The translations under genes were made by a program, and so were the position numbers. From Aurifilum marmelostoma (lineage: Eukaryota; Ascomycota; Sordariomycetes; Diaporthales; Cryphonectriaceae), in assembly GCA_027559495.1 (NCBI GenBank), contig JAMXSV010000028.1:186001-250000 (forward strand): DNA of 64,000 nt. The letters run 5' to 3'. The notes under the pieces are model-generated. The model made no database searches, was not told the origin of the DNA, and was given only the letters and a program-made list of their open reading frames with translations. Below are positions 1 through 10,893 of this stretch, one piece after another; within the stretch, counting starts at the first letter, position 1, and the number at the start of each line of letters is the position of its first letter.

Positions 1-752
1 TTGTAGAAGAACATGCCAGCCGTCAGCAGCACAGCGACACCGCCCACTGGCGCCGCTATGGCAATGGCAAGGGTCCGCGTGTGGCTGGAATCGCCGTTGC
101 CCTGGGAGTTGGCGCTCGCCTCGTTCTGGAGGCTCGCCGTCGCTGCTGTCGACGCCGCAGCTTGCACAGCAGGCGACGAAGTGCTCGTCACCAGTGTTGT
201 CGGCTCTGGCGTAGAGGAGGCTGCGACCACAGACCCAGACGAGGTCGTTGCGTCCGCAGCTGGCAGTGTTGCCGTGCCGGTAGAGGAGATGATGGACGAT
301 ACTGAGTCCAACAAGGACGTCGACGGCGCAGCTGAAGCTGTCGCTGACGTGGCATCTGTTGAAGTTGTCTCCGTGCTTGTTGCCGCTTGACTGATGGCTG
401 AAGAAGGTGACGAAGTCGCCGCAGATGTGGTACCGGGCTCTTCAGCAGCAGCTGGGGTTGTTGTGCTTGTGTCTTCCGAAGTCGTCGCCGCCGGTGTTAC
501 CGATGTCGAAGCCGGGCTGCTACTCGTCGCAGCCTGGGTCGCAGACGACGTGGCTGATTCAACAGAATCACTCGATGCTGCCGTCGATGGTGCTGGGTCG
601 TCTCCTCCGAGCAGCCCGCCCAGGAGGCCGCCTCCGTCATCCGCATTATTAGTCGTCGGTGCAGTCGTTGCCGCCGGGTCACCCTGACCAAGTCCCAAGA
701 TAGAACCCAGGCCTCGCCGGTGGGGCAAGTCAGCCTTCATGAGGAACGACAT
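1..752 (-). CDS. Ser/Thr/Ala-rich single-pass membrane protein, 3' end outside window
   Basis: The reading frame opens at an ATG at 752 (context ACATCAAAATG, A at -3) and stays open to the window edge, giving about 250 residues. After a short basic start and a Gly/Asp-rich stretch (GGGLLGGLLGGDD) come about 150 residues dominated by Ser, Thr and Ala, typical of an O-mannosylated extracellular stalk. Near position 70 to 10 a hydrophobic helix follows (TLAIAIAAPVGGVAVLLTAG), and the next residues begin the cytoplasmic side. This architecture is that of fungal Mid2/WSC-like wall sensors and mucin-like plasma-membrane proteins. No WSC or CFEM cysteine domain is visible. There is no evident signal peptide at this ATG, so either an upstream exon is missing or this is a type III-like topology. 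The function as a sensor is inference. Confidence 0.72.
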   Translation of the reverse strand, partial: MSFLMKADLPHRRGLGSILGLGQGDPAATTAPTTNNADDGGGLLGGLLGGDDPAPSTAASSDSVESATSSATQAATSSSPASTSVTPAATTSEDTSTTTPAAAEEPGTTSAATSSPSSAISQAATSTETTSTDATSATASAAPSTSLLDSVSSIISSTGTATLPAADATTSSGSVVAASSTPEPTTLVTSTSSPAVQAAASTAATASLQNEASANSQGNGDSSHTRTLAIAIAAPVGGVAVLLTAGMFFY

Positions 753-3700
753 TTTGATGTTTTTTTTTTTTTAAAAAAAAGGGGGAATTTGGTGAGTGTG
801 TTAAATGCAGAAAGAAGTATTTTGTTATGAAAGACAGGCCAGCTGCAGGCAAGGCATCGCCTCGAACGAAGTGGAAGAATGTATTAGAAACGTAGAAAAG
901 AGTCAAGGCAAATGTCACAAAACAACCACCATCGATTTTGGTCTCATAGCAGTGGCCAAGAAGCCAAGGACACCAACTGGCGGCTGCAGTCTTTTAAAGG
1001 GTCACGACACTCCCGGAGCGCTTCAAATGGGTGTTTTGCCATTGCTGATCCTTTCCCTGAGGCATCCCAGCTGACAGACGTCAATGTCCAAAACGAGCTT
1101 GTTCGGATGGGGACTCTTCCTGATGCAGCGCTAAGGACTGGGTATATAGCGCCTCTCAAGCATTGCCAAGGTTCATCACAACTGGTGTGATCATGCATAG
1201 TGGTGTTTGATAGTCGCCAACAACCCCTGTCAGCCTGCGAGGTAGATGCAGATCCGATGTTGCGGACAGGATTGGATACACGCTTCGAGTGCCCAGCTGT
1301 GCACGGCTCGCATGGCTGGTAACCATCTAGGAGAGAGGACGCAAAGGACTGTTCCCAGTCGCCAGGGCTGCTGCTAGCTGTACGTCTACTGGTCGAAGCC
1401 TTGCAATCTGGTGTCGACATCTACAGTATACAGCTGGATTGAAACTATACCGGGGTCGGGACGACAAGGCGAGGAGCTTATACAGATGAAAAAGATGCAT
1501 CAACAGCAACGTCACCTGTATACTAAATATATTACTGCGCATAGATTTGAACGTTCTGGTGGCATCTCAACCAGAGTTTCTCTGCGTCCCTCGCCGTGGG
1601 ATGTGGAGAAGCCGGTTCTCTGTAACCCCAGTACCCACTGCGTGCCAGTTGTCAAATGTGGCGGGTCCTAGGCGCAACGAAGCCTAACGGAACAGGTTGT
1701 TCAGGCCAAATCTGAAACACCACATCGGATCATGACACGAACCACAGCTTCAGATCACCCCCGGCTTGGGCCTGAACAGGACATGTTCGACACCTAAGCC
1801 TTGTGGGCTTTGACTTCAGCTTGGACGCAGTGAATTTTTTTCTTTTTTTCCACTCTTTCTTCTCTAGCCCCTCCGACTGGGCTGCCTCTCGTCCAAAACA
1901 AGCCATAATTAGTGCCTTCAGCCTTCTAGTGACGATCACGAACCTCCCGACCGAGTGCTCGACCACTAAACTAAGCTCTCAACGCCAATCCCTCTAAAAA
2001 CACGATGATCTTGAGCATGATTGTCATAATTCGCCAGAATGTGTAGCCATCTTCGCCTGTTGCAGTGAGATTTTACTCTGGCTGCGCACAGAATGGAGCG
2101 ATCTACGGCGGTAAAACCATACGTTGTCGATCTAGGCCGACACGATGCCTCACGTGGCTAGACGCTGAAACCAGAATCCAGCACAGAAGTCTGTGCCCCT
2201 TTCCTTTCCCCTTAAAAATAGCTTATCGCTGGGGACAGATTATTTCCAAAAATTCCTTCACCGCCATGGCAAAGCCGGAATGTGACGTGTAACACGGTAT
2301 ATCCACAAGATGCTCAACGAGGGCATGGGCCCGGCAAGGAGACTGATCACCAACTATGGTTCCCAGGCCCGGTCTGCGATCCCCATATTCATCCTCTTTT
2401 TGGAGTATAGCGGTAAGAGCGCCAGAGATGGTTTTGATGGCTGTAACCGTTTCAAGAAGACGAAGCGAGGACCATTCAGGTCAATCCTTTTGCCACGACC
2501 ACTTGAAGGCGGAGACCAGAGTCGTAGGAGGTATCTAATTCTTGCTGGCCACAGCCTTGGCAGCATGTGGATCATTGTTCTAACACAGGGACTGGATACC
2601 CCAGGCACCCGTGGGCGCGTGGGCGCGTGAAGCCCACGAAGTTTTACGAAGCAAAAGGTCATTACAGCCGTCATCCCATTACCAGCATTGTTGACACTGA
2701 GCACAGCCTCGCTGTGCCTTGTGGCAGTGCCGGGACTGCGATAACCATGCTGCACGTGTGCATCGCCTCTGCCTTTCATGGCCTCTCATCTAGAAGTCAG
2801 CCAATTTTGACACCTCGAAGGCATCTGAGAGAACTATGGCCTCGAGAGATGGACTATCTCGAGGTTGTGTAGGAACAAGTACTCTTATGTCCTGAGTTGT
2901 GAAATCTGAATGAGCCCTCGTGTTGCAATAGACCTAAACGACAACGAGAATCTTTTCATGGTAAATGCCGATATCTCGTTCTAGTTGGACGTGAAAAGCT
3001 CTTTGAGCAAACCTACGTTCATTCTGCTGGACTACAAATTCACTGAAGCTTATGAAAGTGGAGATGTCCAATGCAGATTTAGAGTACAATGTAACTGGCT
3101 CACAATGCTTCTGTCAAGTACTCAGATAGTTAGAGAGGAGCTAGTTGTAAAATTGGGATATCATACACGAAAACTGAAAGGTGCAGAGATAAGAAGAAAG
3201 TGATCAGATCATATATGTTAAGCTCATGTCTATGAAGACCTTGCAGCCTTCCCTGAAACATATGGCTGACCCTGTTGCCAGATTTTCCTTGCAAAGCATC
3301 ATCTACCACCGGAGCTCGCAGCGAAGCCATGTCTTGTAGGAATACCTGTCTGTCTGCTTTTGTATCACGAGGTTCTTCTGCCAGGCAAGACATCCAAGGC
3401 CGCCTTCTTCATAGCTTGGTATCAACAGCAGTATACAAGGACTTCTCAACAGATTATACGGAGCTGAATTGGACTTCCATCCCGTATGTTACTTTTGGTT
3501 CCACAAGCCAGATCCATCCAAGCTTCTTCTTTTCAGAGCTCGCACCAACACCTTGGGATGGCCTTTCCAGCTTCTCTCAATTATTCACACCTCCACAAAG
3601 TCTGCTGGCCAATGCCTTCTCCTTTCCAAGGTTACCCCTCCGCCTGCCGTTTTGTGAGGCGTCAAAATTACTCAATCAGCCCTAATTTGCATCGTCACTC

Positions 3701-3804
3701 CTCAGTGATTCGGAAACTTCTATCATCCAAACTACCTGCATTCAACTTGCCCACCCATACATCCTTTCCTACTCTTTCATAATACCTAGTACCGTTGAGG
3801 GGAA
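753..3804. other. Intergenic stretch, no supported gene
   Basis: About 3 kb without a convincing gene. It holds a T13A8 palindromic tract at 760-780 just upstream of the first gene, pyrimidine-rich patches near 1835-1860, and a short tandem GTGGGCGC repeat near 2610. Pyrimidine-rich sequence from about 3500 to 3800 is probably the 5' leader of the RRM-like gene. Short reading frames here have no recognisable content. Confidence 0.6.
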
Positions 3805-5670
3805 ATGGCAGACCTCATCTCAACCGTTCCTGAAAAAGACTTGTTCCAGTTCAGTCCCAACAAACCTCCTGCCAAATTCGTCCAATCGGAGTACGCCGTT
3901 GTTCAACACAATGAAAAGCCCGCCAGCAACCTCGGACTCCTCTCTGGAGATTCGATGGTCCCAGAAGAGGATCTAGGCCATTTTAGGACCCTCGAAGAAT
4001 CTTCTATTGGCTCGAATTTCCTCCCTCTTCGTTGCGGCGCTTTCGACCATGCTGGTCAGACCGCGGTTCCCAACCTGCCCTACATATACGACGATCCATT
4101 CGCCCCGTCCCAGCCTCAATTTGGGTACCAACACTTTTCAACTGCCACTGAGATCGACCTGAGCATGGAGTACACTTCACAAACCATTGAGAAGGGCCGC
4201 GTGGTCGTGGTAGCTCAACTGCCTCAAGACATCACAGTTCGAGACATCTTGCCTCGAGTCCGCGGCGGCGCTGTGGCCAACGTCACTCTTACCAAATGGT
4301 GCAATCAGAAGACGGCAATCATCACCTTCAAGGATGCCTCCTCTGCAGAACTGTACGCTGAGGCGTGCAACAAGGCCGACGGTTCGATTTGGGCCTTTCA
4401 GCCCATCGACACTGCTACTCCTGCCACTCAAGAGACACGACAGCTTGCCAAGGTTGTGTTCTGCACCAACCTGCACGGTGAGCTAGATAACGACCCGTAT
4501 CTGAGCGCCGTGGATCCCAAGCGGCCTCTCTCAGGCGAAGTCACACGCTGCCTCGTTCTCAAGCGGTGCCCGTTCAAACAAGTTCAAGTTGTCTGGAATG
4601 CATTCGAATTCCCCAGTCTCCTCCAAGCTCCGCACTATCGCGATCAGATCGAAGACGTCTGGATGGACAATCCTGAAGAGGACGCAGCTGGCCGAGTCGC
4701 TTTCGCCGACCTGCACATCTGGTTCACGAGCATTAACATGGCGTTCAGTGCCAAGGTCACGGCCTCTCGCAAGCGCATGCGCAGCAGGATGTATCGTGGC
4801 TTGTTCGACTCTCTCGACTTCGAGACGGACCCTTGCGAGGCCAGCGAGTCCACGTTGCTGTCTCGCGACGGCAGCGATCGAGCGTTTGCCTGGCACAGCC
4901 ACCCCCAGACGAGTCTGGTCAGCCTTCACGACTTGGGCCTGCTCGACGACCTCCTCGCAGCATGGCAGTCCGTCTCAGCACAGCCGCCTGTCTTGGAGCT
5001 CACTCCCCGCTTCGTGAACGAAGCGTACGGCATAAACAGCACCGACGACCACGAACTGACCAAGATGGAGGCACGTCTCATGCAGCTACTTCGAGATGGC
5101 CAGCAGAGAATCACCAAGAAGCTCTCTACGAGTCTCGATCAAAGCCAAGACGACTTGAACAACCACTATCAATGTATTGCTCACAACAAATCCCAGGGCA
5201 GCGATGACGAGAATGGCTATACTAGCTCTCGTACATCCCAGGTCCCTGCAGTGCCCTCTTATCTTGCTGCCCTCTCCGAGTTCTCGCCGGTCGTTGCTAA
5301 GACTTCAGCTTACTGCCCTGGTCCTCTGGTCTCCCAAGCCTTACCTCTCGAGGACCTCCTCCCCGCCGCTTTCTCTGCCTCCAGCAACAAATCCGACGAA
5401 GCTGACACAGAGGACGACAGCACCACCCAGCCCGACCAAGACATCAAGACCGCGATCCCACCCGAGAAGCAATATCCCGACTACTCCAGAGAGAACTGGG
5501 AAGCCGGCATGAGGCGTTTTGCCTCCTGGGGCGTCAGCGTGGAAGAGTTCTGCGCCATGTCCGACGAGCAGTGGAGGGCCTTTGGTACCGTCTTTTACGT
5601 ACCCCCCGAGGGCTTCGATTCCGCCAAGGAACACTATCTGGACGGCAAGCGAAGCTTTCTCGATGAGTAG
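3805..5670 (+). CDS. RRM-like RNA-binding protein, fungal
   Basis: Intronless frame of 621 residues, starting at the first ATG after a pyrimidine-rich leader. Residues about 131-200 form an RRM-like unit: a beta strand GRVVVVAQLP, a helix with DILPRVRGG, then TAIITFKDASSAELYAEAC, which fits the beta-alpha-beta-beta-alpha-beta order of an RNA recognition motif of the variant type seen in fungal proteins (LPxxxTVxDILxRVRGG). The N-terminal 130 residues are disordered. The middle section (about 200-340) is mixed alpha/beta with no family I can name. Residues 420-560 are again low complexity. The C-terminus is a conserved-looking acidic block ending in YVPPEGFD and a basic tail. RNA binding is inferred from the fold, and the target is unknown. 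Confidence 0.85.
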   Translation: MADLISTVPEKDLFQFSPNKPPAKFVQSEYAVVQHNEKPASNLGLLSGDSMVPEEDLGHFRTLEESSIGSNFLPLRCGAFDHAGQTAVPNLPYIYDDPFAPSQPQFGYQHFSTATEIDLSMEYTSQTIEKGRVVVVAQLPQDITVRDILPRVRGGAVANVTLTKWCNQKTAIITFKDASSAELYAEACNKADGSIWAFQPIDTATPATQETRQLAKVVFCTNLHGELDNDPYLSAVDPKRPLSGEVTRCLVLKRCPFKQVQVVWNAFEFPSLLQAPHYRDQIEDVWMDNPEEDAAGRVAFADLHIWFTSINMAFSAKVTASRKRMRSRMYRGLFDSLDFETDPCEASESTLLSRDGSDRAFAWHSHPQTSLVSLHDLGLLDDLLAAWQSVSAQPPVLELTPRFVNEAYGINSTDDHELTKMEARLMQLLRDGQQRITKKLSTSLDQSQDDLNNHYQCIAHNKSQGSDDENGYTSSRTSQVPAVPSYLAALSEFSPVVAKTSAYCPGPLVSQALPLEDLLPAAFSASSNKSDEADTEDDSTTQPDQDIKTAIPPEKQYPDYSRENWEAGMRRFASWGVSVEEFCAMSDEQWRAFGTVFYVPPEGFDSAKEHYLDGKRSFLDE

Positions 5671-6498
5671 GAAAGGAAAACAGCTTTTCCTCTCAGTGGT
5701 TGCTTTCGCGACTTTGACCTGCTCTGGGGCGCCTGGGCATCGCGTTTTGCTTTCCACTTTACTCTTTCGCTTTTTTTTTCTTCTTTTTTGGGACCGCCTT
5801 CTCTTGAGACTTTCTATATCGACATTTCGCTTATCTCTTGATCAAGAGTAGAGTGACTTTACTTTGTGGACGCCATTGTCGTGCTTTGGGTCTAGGGATG
5901 ATAAGTGGATTCGAAGACCGACCCCTTCTCGACGTCTAGCTTTAACACATTCGAATATTCACAGCTTAAGCCGTCTCTACCTAATGGCATATGCTCAAGG
6001 GAGAAAGTTGAGTACCTCCAAGGTCATCCTACTTGATGAAGTAGTAATACTCACTTGAGAAGGGCTCTGATCACTAGCGGATAATCATGATTCCTGATGC
6101 GCTCGACTTACACAACGGAGGCGGACATAGACATAGAAATAGCTATAGCGGGAAATGGAGTGTTCTTTTCACCCCAGGAAGAGATATGGTAATGAGTGAT
6201 GCTCGCGTAGGTCGCCATTACTGGGCAAGGCGAGCTGAAGCAGGCCCGTGGAAAGCCGTTCTTCGACGTGAGAAAACCATGTGTGAAGCGCCATTACATG
6301 GCGAAAGCAGAACATATATGGGGGCAGCGTCCACCCAGTGAAGGCTTTCACATATGAACGCCTTGGACGACTCAGTGTGAAGATGATGCGTTATCCCGGT
6401 CCATATCGCTGTGATGGACTGCACAATATGGAGCATTTTCTATCTTCCTTGCTGAGACCTGCTTGCTCTCAAGGCAAGCTTGGCCTAAATTCTCTCTC
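5671..6498. other. Convergent intergenic stretch
   Basis: The 3' flanks of the RRM-like and chromodomain genes face each other here. A T-rich patch at 5770-5790 may be part of the 3' UTR or polyadenylation region. Nothing else can be supported. Confidence 0.6.
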
Positions 6499-8496
6499 TC
6501 AGAATTCTGATCGCCGTCCAAACTGAGCGGCAAGTTGGGCACCCAACTGCTTATTCCTCTCAGCCGCAGTGGCGTACTCTTGTCCATGGGAATGCTTCTC
6601 ATCCACGACGAAGAGCTCATCCGCCTCCTCATCATCATCCACTTGCCCTGATCCATTGCTCTCTCCAAGAGCATCGCCATATACATGGAGGTGGTCGGCA
6701 GTCTCATTGAGTTCCGGCCTGCCCTCGAAGGCTTCAGAGACGCTGTTGTATTTTACAGCCCACTGTGCCAGAGTCTTCTGCTGCTTACCTTTTGGCTTGC
6801 TAGAAGCAGTACTACCCTGGACGGGCTGCTTCTTTGCCTTTTCGGCATCTTGAATAGCCTTCCGCTTCAGGTATCTCTTGACAAGGTCTGCCGAGATGTT
6901 GTCCCGAGGCTCCCATGATGGGTTTTCATCGGGTGGCCAATCACCTTCCCAGCGCACCTTGAAGTATTCCACGCCATCGACGACCTGATAACCTTCGAGG
7001 CGCTTTACCACCCATTCTTGCTGGGCTGGCACTGCTTCTACCTTGTCCAAAATTGGGTCAAGTGGTTGCTGAGCACTCTTATGTTCTTGTCGTCGCCGTT
7101 TCTTCTTTGTTTGAGTGCTGGGGTCGTCCGATGCAGGAGCCTCTACAGGCGAGTGTTCTGCTGATCGTTTGGGGTGCCATGCGAGGCGATCACCAGCGGG
7201 CGTGGAGATGTTGGTGGTTGTGAAGCCGCCAGATCCATTGATCCCTGATGGGGACGGCTTTAAAGAAGATGGGTTAGGCGGTATTAGCTGTCCTTGGCCC
7301 TGTCGCGTAGCCGGTGAGGAAGATGGCTTCGACGTCCATGACGCCAAGGCCGGACCTTCAGTCTCTATTGATGGAAGGATTTGTGTCTGTGGGTCCATTT
7401 GTGACGGTATGGGCTTGGTCTTGTATATGTATGCTGGTAGGCTCGGTAGCGGTATTGGCGTCGTTGAGATCGGCTTTTTGGAGGACGATGGAGAGAGCTG
7501 ACTCAGAATTGTAGAGAGAGGCACTTCTGCCTGATCTGAAGTATGTGGAATGGTGGATTGCCTTGTTTGGCTCGCTGCTTGTTTCGTGATGGAGCCGGCC
7601 ACAGGTAAATCAGTCTCTTTCTGAGGCATGGGTTTTGTGCTGCTCGCCCACGACGAGGCCCCTGAACGAGACATAGCATCACTCGCTTCAAACGGGTATA
7701 GGTCGCCTGCAGCCCCCATCTCGAACACCCTGGAGGGATCATCCATACCCAGTGGCTCATTTTCCAGCTGCATTTGGATTTCCTCCTCTTCATCCTCATG
7801 CGAGCTCGGCCCCTCCAGCCCTTCCAACCGGTCTATCTCGGCGTCCAGTTGGGCAATCCTGTTCTTCGAGGGTGTGGACAGCGAGGGGCCATGCTTGCGC
7901 TTAGCAAGTATTTCCTCCTGTTCGCTATCCAACTGCGGCGTGGGTGGTCTCTTGTGCAGCCCCTTGGCATGCTTCGGTTTCCTCCTCGGCTTCTTCTTCC
8001 CGCGAGGCAGCATGTTTGTATGGCCCTCGCCCTTGATCATCGAGACTGCAGCTGCTTCCTTGGCCTCTTTCTCCGCCTGCTCCTTCTCTGTCTCCCGCCG
8101 CAAGAAGTCCTGGTATTCCCAATCCTCCACCGTCCGGGGAGAGACGTAGTCGAGCGCCCGGACGCAGTCGATGACAGGTCTGGCGGCGGGCAGGTCGGGC
8201 CATCCGATAATGTAGTATGCCCTCCTCTGGCGGACGGTGTAGGGCTCGAGAGGCAAGACAACCTTATCGACGATGAAGGCTTCCGAGTCGTGGACGAGCT
8301 GCAGGTCGATGCGAGGCGGCGGCGGGCCGTCGCCTTGTCTGTATCGCCGGGGCCGGGGCCGTATGGGGATCTCGAAGGGCACAGATGGGCGAGGATGCCT
8401 GATGACCATTTTCGACACCTTAAGGTCCGCCCCAAAAAGTGCCCAGTTCACCTCGGCGACGAATTCCCCCTCTTCAACCACTCCCTTGGTCGCCAT
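6499..8496 (-). CDS. Chromodomain protein, possibly CDP-2-like heterochromatin factor
   Basis: Uninterrupted frame of 665 residues from an ATG at 8496. A good chromodomain lies at about residues 495-548: EWVVKRLEGYQVVDGVEYFKVRWEG followed by NPSWEPRDNI, with the aromatic cage residues of the methyl-lysine pocket (Y/V start, W in KVRWEG, W in SWEP). Near residues 85-130 a second, degenerate chromo-like segment can be seen (RRAYYIIGWPDLPAARPV ... VEDWEYQDF). Between them lie basic patches (GKKKPRRKPKHAKG, KKKRRRQ) that look like nuclear localisation signals, a short coiled coil and long Ser/Pro-rich disorder. The C-terminal region has an acidic stretch (DDDEEADELF). Fungal proteins with this layout include CDP-2 of the Neurospora HCHC histone deacetylase complex. 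The match is by architecture only, so the name is not assigned. Confidence 0.85.
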   Translation of the reverse strand: MATKGVVEEGEFVAEVNWALFGADLKVSKMVIRHPRPSVPFEIPIRPRPRRYRQGDGPPPPRIDLQLVHDSEAFIVDKVVLPLEPYTVRQRRAYYIIGWPDLPAARPVIDCVRALDYVSPRTVEDWEYQDFLRRETEKEQAEKEAKEAAAVSMIKGEGHTNMLPRGKKKPRRKPKHAKGLHKRPPTPQLDSEQEEILAKRKHGPSLSTPSKNRIAQLDAEIDRLEGLEGPSSHEDEEEEIQMQLENEPLGMDDPSRVFEMGAAGDLYPFEASDAMSRSGASSWASSTKPMPQKETDLPVAGSITKQAASQTRQSTIPHTSDQAEVPLSTILSQLSPSSSKKPISTTPIPLPSLPAYIYKTKPIPSQMDPQTQILPSIETEGPALASWTSKPSSSPATRQGQGQLIPPNPSSLKPSPSGINGSGGFTTTNISTPAGDRLAWHPKRSAEHSPVEAPASDDPSTQTKKKRRRQEHKSAQQPLDPILDKVEAVPAQQEWVVKRLEGYQVVDGVEYFKVRWEGDWPPDENPSWEPRDNISADLVKRYLKRKAIQDAEKAKKQPVQGSTASSKPKGKQQKTLAQWAVKYNSVSEAFEGRPELNETADHLHVYGDALGESNGSGQVDDDEEADELFVVDEKHSHGQEYATAAERNKQLGAQLAAQFGRRSEF

Positions 8497-9454
8497 GGTT
8501 TCTTGGGGAGGGTGTTCCAGCGCGCCTTCGGACGCGGATAGAGCTCGTCAAAAGGTGGACATCGCTTGTAGTATGCCCATAAAAGAATGGGTAAGAGGGG
8601 CCTCGAGGCAATGGTTGCCCCAAGCCTCCCAAGAGACAAGATCCCCAAATGGGAATGTTGCTGTCGTCAGAAGATGAGAAAGTGGCTGCCAGGGTCTTAG
8701 TACGCGGACGGGATCAAGTGTAGTTGTATCTACGCGGTCCAAACACGCCGGGGTGTTATAGAGGGAAAGAGCGACCGATATTCACTAGCGCGACAAGGAA
8801 CGCAAGAATTCAAAGGGTTTAAAAAATTAAAAGCAAGTATCAAAAGGTTAATTTTTCTGCAATTTAATATGATTTCCCTTTAAAAGAAGAATAATAAGAG
8901 GATCAGTAAGCAAATTCAAGTACAAAAGATATAATTCATTTAATATAATAATAAACAAAAAGAATATTTTGATTTTATATATAAATTCATATGGTTTTTT
9001 GCTTTGGTATTTATCTTATAAGTAATACCACTTCAGCACCTTTTCGATTTCCTGTAGCAGGCAGGATGAACTGACATGCGGCAGGCAGCCAACTGGTTAG
9101 GCTGTTCGCAACGGCAGGCACGTCATTACCACCTGAGTAAAAGGAAGCTTGGGCCATCGTGGACAGACCCCCCCCCCAAGCTTCGACACTGCTCCCATGC
9201 CAGAGCGGAGCCGAGCAAAAACCATCTCGAGGCACCGACCACGATCGAGGCTGACCAACAGCAACGTCACTGCTCCACCAAAATTTCTGGCCGGGACCTA
9301 ATCATCCTGCCGACGAAATTGATATCCAGTGCGAGGCAGCGCAATTGACTTGCCGTTGGCTGTGCTGAGGCGTCACTCATCCCGAGGAAATTGCAAACGA
9401 GCAACAAGAAAAGCAATTCGAAAGAGAGAAAAAACAAAACGAATCGTCGACAAG
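8497..9454. other. Divergent intergenic region between chromodomain gene and PAM17
   Basis: This is the shared upstream region of two divergent genes. Its centre is the AT-rich island listed separately (8815-9030). A C10 run lies at 9168-9177. No additional gene is visible. Confidence 0.6.
8815..9030. repeat. AT-rich island, decayed repeat or organellar insertion
   Basis: By my count only 33 of 180 bases from 8821 to 9000 are G or C (18%), against about half or more in the flanks, and the edges are abrupt. The content is A/T runs and TpA-rich words such as TTAATATAATAATAAAC. It has no reading frame, terminal repeats or tandem unit that I can see. Two origins fit: a fragment of mitochondrial DNA inserted in the nucleus, or the relic of a transposon after repeat-induced point mutation. 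Confidence 0.5.
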
Positions 9455-10429
9455 ATGATCGCAGGCACCACGACGGCTGCGACAACGATGCTGCGATCAG
9501 GTGTCATGCGCAGCTGCAACCTGCAGCCCATCATCCTGCGCAGCACCGCGAAGTCGTGCCCATATTCGACCTTCTCCGTCCTCTCCAAGCTCCCCATCGC
9601 GCCCTTCATAACCACGACTAAGACGACCAGACCATCACAGATCCTCATCCTCCGCACAGCAGCGGCAGCAGCACAATCCACCCCCGTTGCCGCCCGGCGG
9701 CACGCCTCCACCTCTTCTCCATCCTCCCGCGACCATGACGACGATGCGGCCGCCGCAGCGAGGGCAGCCCAGCGCGCAACCTCCAGACAGGCCGCGGCGG
9801 ACCCGGACACGCCGCCGCTTGACTGGAACACCTTCTTCCAGCTGCGTAAGACGCGGCGGAGGTGGCAGGTCGCCTTCAGCGTGGTCATGTCGCTGGCCAG
9901 CGGGACCGGCGGCGCGATCCTGCTGTCGACGGGAGCAGCCGACAGCCTGACGAGCCAGATCCCTCTGGACCCTATCCTGACGCTGGGCCTGATGACCATT
10001 GGATTCGTGGCTCTGGGGTGGCTGGCGGGGCCGAGTCTGGGCAGTGCTGTGTTCTACCTGATCAAGAGGAAGTACAAGACGCCTATGACTGTGGTACGTT
10101 CTCATTTCTGTTGTGACAATAAGTTGGAGAGACGTTAGAGAGAGAGAGAGAGGTGTGTGCTAACGAGACGCCAATCCTTCAGAAGGAGAGTCAGTTCTTT
10201 GCCCGGATCAAGAGGAACCGTGTTGACCCATCCAACTCCTCTACCGGTAACCCAGGTACGCAATTTCCCCCCCTTTCCCATCTATCTCAAAGCCCACGCG
10301 GTTTATATTGACCAACTTGTCATAGTCCCCGATTTCTACGGTGAGAAGATCTCCAGCGTGGCTGGGTATAGGCAGTGGCTCAAGGACCAACGGGCGTACA
10401 ACAAGAAGCGCACTACGTTCATATCATAG
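9455..10429 (+). CDS. PAM17: PAM17, presequence translocase-associated motor subunit
   Basis: Exons 9455-10093, 10183-10255 and 10326-10429 give 271 residues. The introns begin GTACGT and GTACGC and end in CAG and TAG; the first has a GCTAAC branch site. Residues 1-90 are rich in Arg, Ser, Thr and Ala without acidic residues, a typical mitochondrial presequence. The mature part starts near DWNTFFQLRKTRRRWQV and has two membrane helices (around SVVMSLASGTGGAILLSTGA and ILTLGLMTIGFVALGWLAGP). It is followed by the family signatures SAVFYLIKRKYKTPM, FFARIKRNRVDPS and VPDFYGEKISSVAGYRQWL. PAM17 sits in the inner membrane and helps assemble the PAM16-PAM18 module of the TIM23 import motor that drives presequence proteins into the matrix. 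The start at 9455 has A at -3 and gives a normal length. Confidence 0.96.
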
Positions 10430-10893
10430 TGGGTGGACACTTGACAGACGACTATGGACATCATGACCTCACAAGTTTAGAAGGTGTATCAGCGCTGCAG
10501 ATCTCCCCAGGCATAGACATGGCGGTCTCGCTACAGGGGACAGCTCCTCGGGAGACAGCTGATTCACCTGGTAGGAGAGGAATGACAACGAGTACTACAA
10601 GGGTAGGAAGTGTGTACAGATACGGCGATGGACTTTACATTCTCGCGTGCGGGCGTTCAGCGCCTGTGCATGATTGTACCGATACGAGCACGAGAGTATT
10701 GCCTCGTTTGAAATCTAACATTCGCATCTCTTCGACAAAATTGGCCAAGTGCATGCAGTAGCAGTTACGTGTGTAGTACCTGGGTGGGTGACGGAGGTTT
10801 GCGGTGTCACCTACCACTCTAGAGCCCGTATGCCATGCAGCTGCCGTCGCCCACCTTGGTGAGCTCGTGAGGCTCGTGCGATTCGCTACTGAC
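10430..10893. other. Convergent intergenic stretch between PAM17 and UBA4
   Basis: 464 bases where the 3' ends of PAM17 and UBA4 face each other. No gene, repeat or RNA signal was found. Confidence 0.6.

Noticed and set aside
944..1420. ATG-started minus-strand frame of 158 residues upstream of the first gene
   Set aside because: Composition is random-looking, with no domain, no intron support and no hydrophobic core; such frames are frequent at this GC content.
2354..2779. Minus-strand frame of 141 residues
   Set aside because: No recognisable motif and an overlapping plus-strand frame of similar quality; looks like chance.
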